A DNA stretch of 64,000 bases from NCBI RefSeq assembly GCF_007644035.1, contig NZ_VMTV02000471.1:1-64000 (forward strand). Direction: 5' to 3'. Under the pieces are notes generated by a model. It saw only the letters and a program-made list of their open reading frames with translations. It was not told the origin of the DNA and ran no database searches. Source of the DNA: Vogesella mureinivorans. GTDB lineage: Bacteria > Pseudomonadota > Gammaproteobacteria > Burkholderiales > Chromobacteriaceae. The position numbers and the translations under genes are program-made. Below are positions 24,963 to 34,085 of the stretch, piece by piece. Position 1 is the first letter of the stretch. Each line of letters opens with the position of its first letter.

Positions 24963-26454
24963 GCTTCATTTCCTCATCGATCAGCGACTCATGGCCGGCC
25001 GCCTTGCCGAACTCTTCTTCCAGCAAGACTTCGATTTCTACCGGGCGGAAAGGGTTAACCTTCTGCACAAACACGGTCCACACCAGGGCGTACACCGCAG
25101 TCAGGCCCAGCATCACACCAAACGGTACGTAAATGTCGCGGCTGTTCATGCCCGGCGGGGTGATGAACCAGATAGCGATGATGATGCCGACACTGGACAC
25201 GATCTGCGGCAGCGGAAACCACGGCGAACGGTAGGCGCGCGGAAAGTCCGGGCGGCGGATACGCAACATCACCACCGAGATGTTCACCAGCAGGTAAGCC
25301 ACGCCCCAGGCACACACGGCGGCCAGTACCAGCGGCATGATGCGGTCCAGATTGCCCTGGATGTACCAAGCGTGTGCACACGGGATGATGACGGCCACCA
25401 GGATGCCCACCAGCGGGGTCTTGAAACGCGGATGCAAGTAAGTGAATGCACGGGGTAGCGCACCATCTAGCGCCATGCCGTACAGGATGCGCGGCAAGGC
25501 GGCGATCAGCGTGTTGATGGTGGCGGCACCGGCAAACAGTAAGCCGATACCCAGCCAGATCTTGCCGAACGGGCCCATCACTTGCTCGGCAAACGCCGGA
25601 ATGGCCATCGGGGTATCCAGCAGGTGAGGGCCTTGCGGGTTATTCGGGTCCATCGGCACGTTGGCCACCTGATGCACCATGGCAGCACCATACAAGAACA
25701 TGGTGCTGGCCACGCCGGTCAGACCCAGCTTGGCGGCCAGCGGAATATTGCGGCTGGCACGTTTCAGCTCTGGCGCCAGCGGTGTCACCAGCTCGAAACC
25801 GACAAACATGAACATGGCCATGCCGATCAGACTCAGCACACCAGTGGGGTCAGACAGGTCCAGCGGGCTGCCGAACCAGCCTTCAAAATGCACCGCCGGC
25901 GCTTTCATCAGGCCGATGACACCGAAGATGGTCAGCGTGGCCCACATCACGAAGGTCAGGATGATTTCGGCCTTGCCGAAGATGGTGATGCCTAGTGAAT
26001 TAAGCACGCCAAACAAGATCACCAGCCCTACCCCCACCAGCCATGAATAGCCACTGCTTTCCATCATGGTGTTCAGGTGCTCGAAATTCACCAGCGCCAT
26101 GACCCCGGAAAGAATGGTCTCGGCCGTACCGGCAAACACATGTACCAGTAAATAGGCCGAAATGGTGCCGGTAATGGCAAAAAAACGACCCATGCCACAG
26201 GAGATATAGTCGTATACCGCACCCGAAGTCGGCAACATGGAAGCCGCCTCGGAAAATGTGGTGGCCTGTGCCTGCATCATCACCCAGGCTATCACCATGG
26301 CTAGCGCGAAGGTACTACCGCCGATACCAAAGCCACTGGTAGCGGTCAGGATCACCGGGCTGGCCATGATGACACCGACCGAACTGGCCAGCGCTACCGG
26401 AAAGCCCACCACCCCCTGATCGAGGTAGCGACTCAGTTTCTGCTGAATGCTCAT
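24943..26454 (-). CDS. APC-superfamily amino acid/amine permease
   Basis: A 503-residue permease with about twelve membrane segments. The first helix region (GVVGFPVALASSVGVIMASP), ATTFSEAASMLPTSGAVYDY and MFMFVGFELVTPLAPELKRA follow the APC pattern of proton-coupled amino acid or amine carriers. GGAGT precedes the ATG at 26454 by eight bases; an extension to 26583 is rejected. It is followed by an overlapping DUF3156 gene. Together with the LuxR regulator, class III aminotransferase and aldehyde dehydrogenase nearby, it probably imports a primary amine, for example tyramine, ethanolamine or putrescine (inference). Confidence 0.85.
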   Translation of the reverse strand: MSIQQKLSRYLDQGVVGFPVALASSVGVIMASPVILTATSGFGIGGSTFALAMVIAWVMMQAQATTFSEAASMLPTSGAVYDYISCGMGRFFAITGTISAYLLVHVFAGTAETILSGVMALVNFEHLNTMMESSGYSWLVGVGLVILFGVLNSLGITIFGKAEIILTFVMWATLTIFGVIGLMKAPAVHFEGWFGSPLDLSDPTGVLSLIGMAMFMFVGFELVTPLAPELKRASRNIPLAAKLGLTGVASTMFLYGAAMVHQVANVPMDPNNPQGPHLLDTPMAIPAFAEQVMGPFGKIWLGIGLLFAGAATINTLIAALPRILYGMALDGALPRAFTYLHPRFKTPLVGILVAVIIPCAHAWYIQGNLDRIMPLVLAAVCAWGVAYLLVNISVVMLRIRRPDFPRAYRSPWFPLPQIVSSVGIIIAIWFITPPGMNSRDIYVPFGVMLGLTAVYALVWTVFVQKVNPFRPVEIEVLLEEEFGKAAGHESLIDEEMKRVASLG

Positions 26455-26539
26455 TGTTGGGACTCCTTTGATGTTCTCGCTTTGTAGCCGGCACCCTGTA
26501 TTGGGTTTTGTCGCGGGGCCGGTTGTCACTAGGTCCAGT

Positions 26540-27250
26540 CTAGATGACCAGGCCGGGCGCCATACTGTCCGGCAGCCGCTCAAACAGGCAGCGTGTCAGG
26601 GCAGTACGGTTGTTTACGCCAAACTTGCGGTAGAGGTGCTGCAGGTGGGTCTTCACCGTAGGCACGCCCATGTCCAGCAAGCGGGCAATGGTTTTGTTAC
26701 TGGCACCATCACGCAACAGCAGTGCCACATCTTGCTCCCTGGAGGTCAAGGCAACCTCACTGGCCAGTAGCGGATCGGCCAGAGGCAGGTGGCTGCCGGC
26801 GGCCAGCTCCAGCAAACCGTGCAGATGCTGCAAGGTCAGCACTTCCTGCCCGGTAAAGCTGCCCAGCGCTTCGTCGCGGATCAGGGAAAACCCCGCCACC
26901 ACGCGCCCGCCACGCCGGATGAACAGCTCCACCACATCGTGCATACCGTGCCGCGCCATGAAGCGGCCGTAATGCGACTGCTGCAGACGGCCAGCCGGCA
27001 ACGCTTCGCTGACCGGCATCACCGTGGTATCGGGGCCAAAGCGTACCGGCAACAGCGGGTCATGCTGCTGGTAATGCGCGAGATAGTGCTGATGGGTGCC
27101 ACCCGGCATGCCCTGCAGCAGGTAGTGACGTGGCTGCTGGCAGGCGTCCACCTGGTAAAAGGCGCACGCACTCACCGGCACCAGGCCGGTGAGGCTGCTC
27201 ATGCTACAACGGGCATAGTGGGCCACGACGGCAGAAACGGTAGAGGTCAT
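26540..27250 (-). CDS. LuxR-type transcriptional regulator of the amine cluster
   Basis: A 236-residue protein. The C-terminal GerE-type helix-turn-helix (LTSREQDVALLL through TIARLLDMGVPTVKTHL) spans about residues 170-225. The N-terminal part (about 1-160) is a GAF- or autoinducer-like sensor with no receiver aspartate. ATG 27250 has GGAG seven bases upstream; a GTG two codons before it is possible. It lies between the permease and the aminotransferase genes on the same strand, so it probably controls this cluster in response to an amine or its product (inference). Confidence 0.8.
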   Translation of the reverse strand: MTSTVSAVVAHYARCSMSSLTGLVPVSACAFYQVDACQQPRHYLLQGMPGGTHQHYLAHYQQHDPLLPVRFGPDTTVMPVSEALPAGRLQQSHYGRFMARHGMHDVVELFIRRGGRVVAGFSLIRDEALGSFTGQEVLTLQHLHGLLELAAGSHLPLADPLLASEVALTSREQDVALLLRDGASNKTIARLLDMGVPTVKTHLQHLYRKFGVNNRTALTRCLFERLPDSMAPGLVI

Positions 27251-27286
27251 GGTCACGGCTCCGTCAGGCAGTGCGGCGTTGCGCGA

Positions 27287-28618
27287 TCAAGCGCCGGCGA
27301 AACCGGCATCCAGTGCCGAGACGATGGCGTCCAGCTGGGGCTGCTGGATGACCAGCGGAGGCGACAGGATGATCTTGGTGCCCACCGGGCGCACCAGTAC
27401 TCCGTTTTCGCGGGCGATTTCTGCCACGCGGTTGGCGTAGCCACCCATCGGGTCTACCGGCTCGCGGGTGGCTTTGTCCACCACCAGATCCAGCGCCACC
27501 ATCAGGCCTTTGCCACGCACTTCGCCCACGGCTGCGTACTTGTCGACAAACGGTTTCAGCTTGGCCAGCAGGTACTCACCTTGTGCAGCGGAGTTGCCCG
27601 GCAGGTTCTCGTCGCGCACGATCTTCAGGTTGGCGATGGCGGCCGCGCAGGCAACCGGATGGCCGGAGTAGGTGTAACCGTGCATGATGGCGCCGCCAAA
27701 ATCGGCATTAGCAGCAAAGGCGTCGGCCACACGCTGGTTGACCACGGTGGCACCCAGCGGCACGTAGCCGGAGGAAATGCCCTTGGCCAGACACATGATG
27801 TCCGGTGCGACGCCCCACAGGCGGCTGCCGAACATGGAGCCGGAGCGGCCAAAGCCGGTAACGATTTCATCCGCAATCAGCAACACGCCGTATTTGTCAC
27901 ACACCTGGCGGATCAGCGGCCAGTAGGTGGCCGGCGGCACAATCACGCCACCGGCGCCCTGGATCGGCTCGGCGATGAAAGCAGCAACCGTATCCGGGCT
28001 CTGGAACAGGATTTCGCGCTCCAGCATCTGGGCACAGATTTCAGCCAGCTCTTGCGGGTCTTCGGTAAACGGGTTGCGGTAGGTCCACGGCGTTTCCACA
28101 TGGAAGCAGCCCGGCAGCATCGGCTCGTAATTGCGGCGGAAAACAGTGTTGCCGTTTACGGAGGCACCACCGAAATGGGTACCGTGGTAGCCCTGCTTCA
28201 GCGAGATGAACTTGGTGCGGTCCGGTTGGCCTTTCACGCGCCAGTACTGGCGAGCCAGCTTCAGTGCGGTTTCTACGGCATCGGAGCCCCCGCTACTGAA
28301 AGCCACACGGGCCATGCCTTCCGGCTTCAACATGTCGATGATGGTGGCAGACAGCTCTTCGGCGCGCGGGTGGCTGATGCCGTCGAACAGCTGGAAGTAC
28401 TCCAGCTCGTCCAGCTGGTTGACGATGGCTTGCTTGATCTCCGGGCGGTTGTGGCCAACGTTTACGTTCCACAGGCCGGCAACACCGTCTACCAGTTGGT
28501 GGCCCTTGTCGTCGTACACGTAGCAACCGTCACCACGCACAATGCGGATGGGTTCGCGGCGCTGCATCTCGTTGGGGTGCAGCATGGGGTGCCAGAAGCG
28601 GGCTTGATCGTAAGACAT
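27287..28618 (-). CDS. Class III PLP-dependent aminotransferase (omega-amine:pyruvate type)
   Basis: A 443-residue aminotransferase. The PLP lysine is K279 (CLAKGISSG), the DE pair at 250-251 (ADEIVTGFGRSG) contacts the cofactor, and SSGGSDAVE at about 108-116 binds phosphate. The closest families are beta-alanine:pyruvate, putrescine:pyruvate (SpuC) and other omega-transaminases, which convert a primary amine into an aldehyde. The next gene in the same direction is a phenylacetaldehyde-dehydrogenase-like enzyme that would oxidise the aldehyde. This couple is the basis for proposing an aromatic or aliphatic amine-to-acid route. The exact amine cannot be read from sequence. Confidence 0.88.
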   Translation of the reverse strand: MSYDQARFWHPMLHPNEMQRREPIRIVRGDGCYVYDDKGHQLVDGVAGLWNVNVGHNRPEIKQAIVNQLDELEYFQLFDGISHPRAEELSATIIDMLKPEGMARVAFSSGGSDAVETALKLARQYWRVKGQPDRTKFISLKQGYHGTHFGGASVNGNTVFRRNYEPMLPGCFHVETPWTYRNPFTEDPQELAEICAQMLEREILFQSPDTVAAFIAEPIQGAGGVIVPPATYWPLIRQVCDKYGVLLIADEIVTGFGRSGSMFGSRLWGVAPDIMCLAKGISSGYVPLGATVVNQRVADAFAANADFGGAIMHGYTYSGHPVACAAAIANLKIVRDENLPGNSAAQGEYLLAKLKPFVDKYAAVGEVRGKGLMVALDLVVDKATREPVDPMGGYANRVAEIARENGVLVRPVGTKIILSPPLVIQQPQLDAIVSALDAGFAGA

Positions 28619-28712
28619 GGCAAGACTCCTTCAAAAAAAGTGGCCGGCGGTCGCGGCGTAAACGTAGGATGCAGCCCGGCGGGCCGGCAGCCGGCCAGGC
28701 GAATGACAGGGA

Positions 28713-30212
28713 TTAGTGGGCGATGCACACCGACTTGAGTTCGGTAAAGCTCTCCAGCGCGGCACGGCCGAATTCGCGGCCAACCCCGGACTGTTTGTGG
28801 CCACCGAACGGCATGTTCGGGTCCAGCGGAATGTGGCTGTTGACCCACACCGTGCCGGCCTGGATTTTCGGCACCACGTTCATCACCAGCGACAGGTCAT
28901 TGCTCCACACGCTTGCGGCCAGGCCATAAGGCGTGTCGTTGGCCAGATGTACGGCTTCTTCCATGCTGTCGAACGGCATGGCAACCAGTACCGGCCCGAA
29001 GATTTCCTCGCGCACCACAGTACTGCGGTGATCGACGTTGCTCAGCACGGTCGGCTGCACGAAGTAGCCCGGCAGGTCGGCAGCCTGGCCACCGGACAGC
29101 ACCCGAGCCCCTTCAGCACGGGCAATATCGATGTAACGGCACACTGACTGTTGCTGGCGCGCAGAGACCAGCGGGTTGATCTGGGCGTTCAGGTCCATAC
29201 CTGCACCGATGGTCATGCTGCTGGCTGCAGCGGCCAACCCTTCTACGACCTGGTCAAACTTGCTGCGATGGATGTAAATGCGCGAAGCAGCAGCACAGAC
29301 CTGCCCCTGATTGAGGAAGCCGCCCATCATCGCGCCCTGGATGGCCTTGTCTACGTCCACATCGCCAAACACCAGCATCGGGTTCTTGCCACCCAGCTCC
29401 AGCGAGAAGCGCGCCATGTTGTCGAGTGCGGCATGGCCGACGGTCTTGCCGACTTCGGTAGAGCCGGTAAAGGTCACCTTGCTCACCAGCGGATGGCTGG
29501 CCAGCGCCTGGCCTGCACGGCTGCCCCGGCCAGTCAGCACGTTGACCACGCCCGGCGGAATGCCGGCTTCCAGCGCCAGCTCCCCCAGACGCAAGGCGGT
29601 CAGCGGGGTTTCGGTGGAGGGTTTCAATACGATGGTGCAGCCAGCAGCCAGGGCGGGAATCAGCTTCCAGATGGCAATCATCAGCGGGAAATTCCACGGC
29701 ACGATGCCGGCCACCACGCCCACCGGCTCACGACGGGTGTAGGCGGTGTAACGGGCACCCTGCGGTACCGGAATCGATACGTCCATGGTTTCGCCGGTGA
29801 TCTTGGTCGCCCAGCCGGCCATGTAACGTACGTATTCAATGGCGGCCCCTACCTCGATGGCGCGGGAGATATGGATGGACTTGCCCTGGTTCAGGGTTTC
29901 CAGCTGCGCCAGCTCTTCGGCATGCGCTTCCAGCACATCGGCCAGTTTGAGCAGGATGCGTTCGCGGTCGGCAGGACGCAGGCCCGACCAGGCCCCGGAG
30001 GTAAAGGCGCGATGGGCGCTGGCTACCACGGCATCCACATCGGCAGCATCGGCATCGGCCACGCTGGCAATCACCTGCCCGGTTGCCGGGTTGCGTACCT
30101 CGATACGGCCGCCCGCTGCGGCGGCAACCGATGCCCCATCCACCAACAGCCCATGTTCCTTGCGCAGGAAGGCATTCACCTCGTCCAGCACGGGTACCAG
30201 GTTCTGATCCAT
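28713..30212 (-). CDS. Phenylacetaldehyde-dehydrogenase-like aldehyde dehydrogenase
   Basis: A 499-residue aldehyde dehydrogenase with general base E272 (LELGG), catalytic C306 (NQGQVC) and VPWNFP at 171-176. The N-terminal segment (FLRKEHGLLVDG) and overall pattern resemble FeaB/StyD phenylacetaldehyde dehydrogenases. GAGGAGAACGAGG lies before ATG 30212; the open frame to 30326 is rejected. It is probably the first gene transcribed leftward from the intergenic region shared with the AraC regulator, followed by the aminotransferase. If the substrate is 4-hydroxyphenylacetaldehyde, the product 4-hydroxyphenylacetate would feed directly into the hpa genes 10 kb away (inference). Confidence 0.85.
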   Translation of the reverse strand: MDQNLVPVLDEVNAFLRKEHGLLVDGASVAAAAGGRIEVRNPATGQVIASVADADAADVDAVVASAHRAFTSGAWSGLRPADRERILLKLADVLEAHAEELAQLETLNQGKSIHISRAIEVGAAIEYVRYMAGWATKITGETMDVSIPVPQGARYTAYTRREPVGVVAGIVPWNFPLMIAIWKLIPALAAGCTIVLKPSTETPLTALRLGELALEAGIPPGVVNVLTGRGSRAGQALASHPLVSKVTFTGSTEVGKTVGHAALDNMARFSLELGGKNPMLVFGDVDVDKAIQGAMMGGFLNQGQVCAAASRIYIHRSKFDQVVEGLAAAASSMTIGAGMDLNAQINPLVSARQQQSVCRYIDIARAEGARVLSGGQAADLPGYFVQPTVLSNVDHRSTVVREEIFGPVLVAMPFDSMEEAVHLANDTPYGLAASVWSNDLSLVMNVVPKIQAGTVWVNSHIPLDPNMPFGGHKQSGVGREFGRAALESFTELKSVCIAH

Positions 30213-30710
30213 CCTCGTTCTCCTCATTGAAATTGACGCAACCCCGTCATCACGGGTTGGCCGCATCACCCAGCGGTGCATCCTGCACCCACGCCAGGTA
30301 TCCAGCGCGGCCTTGACGTATATCAATGTACTCGGTGCATTTGCCGCGGCTTATCCCAAATCGGCAAACCCTGCGCCCGGCCCAAAATGGCCGTGACATC
30401 AGGGTTTCCGGCCTCCTGCGCGGCCAACTGTCGCGCCACTGTCACACTGCTGACATCGTCATCAAGCCTTACCGCAATTGGCTTGCACACTGTCCGACAA
30501 GCAAATAGATAATATGTTAACTATTTTTTTCATTGCACCCCGGCTTTCACGGTGACGAGGCGCAGTCGCTACGGGATACTGGCTTGTCGGCAAACGGCAA
30601 TGCCGGGTAAAACCGGTCCGGCAGACAGTCGCCCTCCACCGGTGCCTAGGTGGCAAAACCAGAAAAACGACAGCGCTGCTGCCGAAACAGACACACAGGA
30701 TGCTCACACC
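30213..30710. promoter_or_regulatory. Divergent control region of ALDH and AraC genes, with HpaR-like palindrome
   Basis: About 500 bases without a gene. At 30509-30520 ATAATATGTTAA keeps ten of twelve bases of the perfect palindrome seen at the hpaG1 promoter, and the identity ATGTTAACTA (30514-30523) is shared exactly with 39596-39605. It is followed by a T-run. A GTG-initiated extension of the AraC frame starts at 30552 but lacks family similarity. Confidence 0.45.
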
Positions 30711-31655
30711 ATGCAGGCCCATCACCACTATTTCAGCGATGCCCAGCAGCATGCTGCCTCACTGGCCGACTGGAACCAAGTCTACGACCAGATTACGGCC
30801 GGACGCTTTCACAGCTCGCTGCAACGGTTGAATACCGACCAGCTGGATATCTTCCGGGAGACCATCAACCAGCGCGTGGTGCAGCATGGTCAGGCGCCGG
30901 CAGACATGGTGCACTTTGCCGTGCCGCTGAGCCTGTCGGTGCCGCTGTCGCTGCAAGGGTGTCAGGTCGGCGACAACGCGGTAATGGCCTTGCGCAGTAA
31001 TGAAGAATTCGTGTTCCACGTACCACCGCAGGTGGATTCATTGCAGATTTCCATCCGCAACAGCGATCTGGAAACCCTGGCGCCCGAGCTTTGGCAACGG
31101 CTCAGCCGCCACCGCCAGCGTCTGCCGGTACTGCAAACCAGCCCGCAGCAGCTGCAAACCGCGCGCGTGCTGCTGCTCAATGCCTTCGAACAAGCACTGC
31201 ACAATGCTGACTTGCTCAATTTTGCCGGCAGCCAAAAACTGATCCAGCACCAGTTCATCAGCCTGCTGCTGGACCTGCTGCATGACGTGGCACCAGACGA
31301 ACGCCCCAATCTCACCCACGCCACCCATAGCGACATCGTGCGCCGCAGTCAGGCCATCGTGCAGCGCAGCCCGGACGAACCGGTGACCGTACTGGACCTG
31401 TGCCAGCAGCTGCGTGTCAGTCGCCGAACCCTGCAAAACAGTTTTCAGCTGATTACCGGCACCACGCCGGTGGATTACCTGCGTTCCATCCGCCTGAACG
31501 GCGTACGCCGCATGCTGCAAGCGGCACCGGCGCAGAACAGCGTGCGTGAAGCTGCTGGCCACTGGGGCTTTTACCATCTGGGCCATTTTTCGCGAGACTA
31601 CCGCAAGCTATTTGACGAACTGCCATCGGAAACCCGCAGCCGCGCCCTCGCCTGA
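30711..31655 (+). CDS. AraC-family regulator (EutR/FeaR-like architecture)
   Basis: A 314-residue regulator. The C-terminal AraC double helix-turn-helix occupies about 215-312 (VLDLCQQLRVSRRTLQNSFQ, then FYHLGHFSRDYRKLFDELPS). The N-terminal half (about 1-190) resembles the sensor region of EutR-type and other cupin-like AraC activators. AGGA lies 11 bases before ATG 30711. It is divergent from the aldehyde dehydrogenase and aminotransferase genes, so activation of those by an amine or aldehyde is likely. A strong terminator follows. Confidence 0.82.
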   Translation: MQAHHHYFSDAQQHAASLADWNQVYDQITAGRFHSSLQRLNTDQLDIFRETINQRVVQHGQAPADMVHFAVPLSLSVPLSLQGCQVGDNAVMALRSNEEFVFHVPPQVDSLQISIRNSDLETLAPELWQRLSRHRQRLPVLQTSPQQLQTARVLLLNAFEQALHNADLLNFAGSQKLIQHQFISLLLDLLHDVAPDERPNLTHATHSDIVRRSQAIVQRSPDEPVTVLDLCQQLRVSRRTLQNSFQLITGTTPVDYLRSIRLNGVRRMLQAAPAQNSVREAAGHWGFYHLGHFSRDYRKLFDELPSETRSRALA

Positions 31656-31673
31656 GCCCTGACAGACCATCAA

Positions 31674-31706
31674 AAAACGCCGTTCCCCCCAAGGAAACGG
31701 CGTTTT
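31674..31706. terminator. Rho-independent terminator after the AraC gene
   Basis: AAAACGCCGTT at 31674-31684 pairs with AACGGCGTTTT at 31696-31706 across an 11-base loop. A-rich and T-rich arms make it usable by the AraC gene and by the convergent deacetylase-like gene. Confidence 0.75.
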
Positions 31707-31721
31707 CTCTACCCCCTGACG

Positions 31722-32834
31722 TCAGAGACCGTAGCTAACGGCCATCTCGTCCAACAGCTGACGCTGTAGCACCTGCATCGCGGCCACCGGCTGCTGCAGC
31801 CGGATAAAATCCAGCAGTGGGTCCGCCACCGCCGTCCGCACCCCGGACAACGCCTCCAGTACGGCCAGACCGCAAAACGGGACATAGGCTTCCGCATACC
31901 CACCCTCGTGCACCAGTACCAGCTTGCCATCAGCGTACTGTTCGGCGGCCTCACGCGTCAGCTCTGTCATCATGCGGAAGGTATCGCTGTGTGCCAGCAT
32001 GCGTGCCAGTGGGTCCACACCGTTGGCGTCATAGCCGCAGGCCACCACAATCAGCTCCGGCTGGAAGCGCGCCAGCGCCGGTAGCACGATGCGCGTCATC
32101 GCATACTGGTAGGCGTCATGGCCACCGCCCGGCAGCAGCGGCACATTGAGGTTAGCGCCCAGCCCTTCACCAGCCCCCCGGTCCTCAACCCCGCCATAGC
32201 CCGGCGGGAAGCAGCCATCCTGATGCAGAGAGATCGTGAGCACATCGCCGCGCTCGTAAAAGATGCTCTGCGTGCCGTTACCGTGGTGCACATCCCAATC
32301 CAGGATGGCGACCCGTTTCACCCCGTACTGTTGCCTCGCTGCTTCCACCGCGATAGCGATATTGGACAAGAAGCAAAACCCCATCGCCTGATCCCGCAGA
32401 CAATGATGGCCGGGTGGGCGTGACAACGCATAGGCGTTGTCCAACTCGCCGCTCATCACGGCAGACACGGCGGCCAGCGCCAGCCCCGCAGACAGACACG
32501 CAATTTCGTAACTGCCGGGTCCAATCGGAGCGTGGTCACCCAATTCCCCGCCGCCGGCATCGCTCAGCGCCTTGAAACGCGCCAGATACTCGGCAGGGTG
32601 CACGCGTAACAGTTGTTCGGTCGTGGCAGCCGGCGCCGAGCGTTGCACCAGGCTGTGCCCCAAGCCGGAGATGTCCATCAGGTTCTTCAGGCGGCGCTTG
32701 CTCTCGGGCGACTCGGCATGGCCTGCCCCGGAAGGCGGTTGTACCCAGCCGCCAACCGGCAGGGTGAGGGCATGCTGGCCGGCGCTGTGCCAGAAGCAAA
32801 GCTCGTCAAAATAGAAACCGGTACGTCGAGACAT
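31722..32834 (-). CDS. Class II histone deacetylase-like amidohydrolase
   Basis: A 370-residue zinc amidohydrolase of the HDAC/acetylpolyamine amidohydrolase superfamily. Key residues are present: H143-H144 (RPPGHH), D179, D181, H183 and H184 (DWDVHHGNGT) and D269 (GYDANGVDP). Bacterial members remove acyl groups from polyamines, acetylated small molecules or proteins. The length and the FWHSAG start resemble the class II bacterial HDAH group. It forms an apparent operon with an MFS transporter, an outer-membrane protein and a LuxR regulator, which suggests uptake and hydrolysis of an amide, possibly an N-acylated amine related to the neighbouring amine genes (inference). Confidence 0.88.
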   Translation of the reverse strand: MSRRTGFYFDELCFWHSAGQHALTLPVGGWVQPPSGAGHAESPESKRRLKNLMDISGLGHSLVQRSAPAATTEQLLRVHPAEYLARFKALSDAGGGELGDHAPIGPGSYEIACLSAGLALAAVSAVMSGELDNAYALSRPPGHHCLRDQAMGFCFLSNIAIAVEAARQQYGVKRVAILDWDVHHGNGTQSIFYERGDVLTISLHQDGCFPPGYGGVEDRGAGEGLGANLNVPLLPGGGHDAYQYAMTRIVLPALARFQPELIVVACGYDANGVDPLARMLAHSDTFRMMTELTREAAEQYADGKLVLVHEGGYAEAYVPFCGLAVLEALSGVRTAVADPLLDFIRLQQPVAAMQVLQRQLLDEMAVSYGL

Positions 32835-32855
32835 GACATGTACTCCAGAATAGGG

Positions 32856-34046
32856 TTAGACACGGGTACGACGCTGTAACCACAGCATCATGCCCAGCGA
32901 CACAGCCGCCATGGCCACCGCCAGTTGCAACAGCAACTGAAAGCTGCCACCGTTGGCCGCAATGATCTGGCCGGCCACCGCGGGCCCGATCGCCAGACCT
33001 GCGCCGATCACCAGATTGATGGCACTCATCATCCGGCCCCCACGATCCAGATGGGCAAGACTGGCCAGAATGAATGGCAACACAAAGGTCCAGGCAAACT
33101 TGAACAGGAAGGTCGCCACCGTAAAGCGCGGCATGGCGGGCTGCCACAGCAGCAACAGGATGGCCGCCATCATCATCAGGTAGCCGGCCAGCAGCACATG
33201 CACGCGGCGGATGCGCTGGCCGAGTAGCGCCGCACACACCGCGCCAACGACGCCCAGCAAGGTCGCCATGGCGAGAATGTTGCCGCTTTGCTGAGCATCG
33301 ATACCAGCCTGGCTAGCCAGGCCTCCGGCAAAGGTCCAGACGCCGCTCAGACTGATGTAAAAACTCAGTACGGCGGCACAACCCAGCACCTGCCAGCGGC
33401 GATCACCACCGACCTCAGGGGTAGCCTGTGGCTGTGACGAACGCTGCGGTGACGCACCGGTTGGCAGGTAGCGGGCTAGCGGCAGGCACAGCACCATCAA
33501 GCCGGCCAAGCCGGCATAGCAGGCTGCAATACCGTAGCGTGCGGACAGCGCCGGCAGCAGAATCAGGCCGAGGGCACCCAACACCAGTTGCCCCATCACC
33601 CAAAGGCTGTACACGCGATCCGGATTGCGCGTCTGCGCCGCCGCCGACATACACAGCACCATCAGCGAGCCCCCCGCCAGCGCACTAAGGAAGCGGCAAA
33701 CCAACAAGCCGGTGTAGGACGCCACCATCAACGATGCCAGGTTGGCCGCAATAAACCCCAGCCCCGCCACCAGCGTGGCACGCTGCCAATGGCTACGCGG
33801 CAGCCAGTACCAGGCTGGCAGCGAGGCCAGACTCATGGCCCCCAGCTCTGCAGCAAACAAGTTGCCAATAGCCACTGGCCCCCAGCCAAACTGCAGGGCT
33901 AACTGCCCCGCCACGGCCGGCGCCATCAGCAGTACCGCAGGCACCACCGCGGCAAAGGCCACAATAGCCAGTAACAAACCGCGTTCTGAGTCCGCTATAC
34001 GCTGGCCCGGTACGGGTGACACCGCTGCCTGAGAAAAGTCACTCAT
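32856..34046 (-). CDS. MFS transporter of the deacetylase module
   Basis: A 396-residue protein with about twelve membrane segments and weak MFS signatures. Start 34046 has AAGGAA upstream, and an ATG 18 bases earlier overlaps that ribosome-binding site. Downstream after 21 bases is the deacetylase-like gene; upstream is an outer-membrane beta-barrel gene. Transporter plus outer-membrane channel plus hydrolase suggests import of the amidohydrolase substrate, but the direction of transport cannot be inferred from sequence. Confidence 0.8.
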   Translation of the reverse strand: MSDFSQAAVSPVPGQRIADSERGLLLAIVAFAAVVPAVLLMAPAVAGQLALQFGWGPVAIGNLFAAELGAMSLASLPAWYWLPRSHWQRATLVAGLGFIAANLASLMVASYTGLLVCRFLSALAGGSLMVLCMSAAAQTRNPDRVYSLWVMGQLVLGALGLILLPALSARYGIAACYAGLAGLMVLCLPLARYLPTGASPQRSSQPQATPEVGGDRRWQVLGCAAVLSFYISLSGVWTFAGGLASQAGIDAQQSGNILAMATLLGVVGAVCAALLGQRIRRVHVLLAGYLMMMAAILLLLWQPAMPRFTVATFLFKFAWTFVLPFILASLAHLDRGGRMMSAINLVIGAGLAIGPAVAGQIIAANGGSFQLLLQLAVAMAAVSLGMMLWLQRRTRV

Positions 34047-34085
34047 CGGGATTTCCTTCATCAAAAAGTCGGCATATGCCTGCCC

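Noticed and set aside
26789-28738. Long + strand reading frame of about 650 codons
   Set aside because: It lies antisense to the LuxR and aminotransferase genes. It is a histidine- and glutamine-rich shadow frame caused by GC-rich codon use, with no family resemblance.
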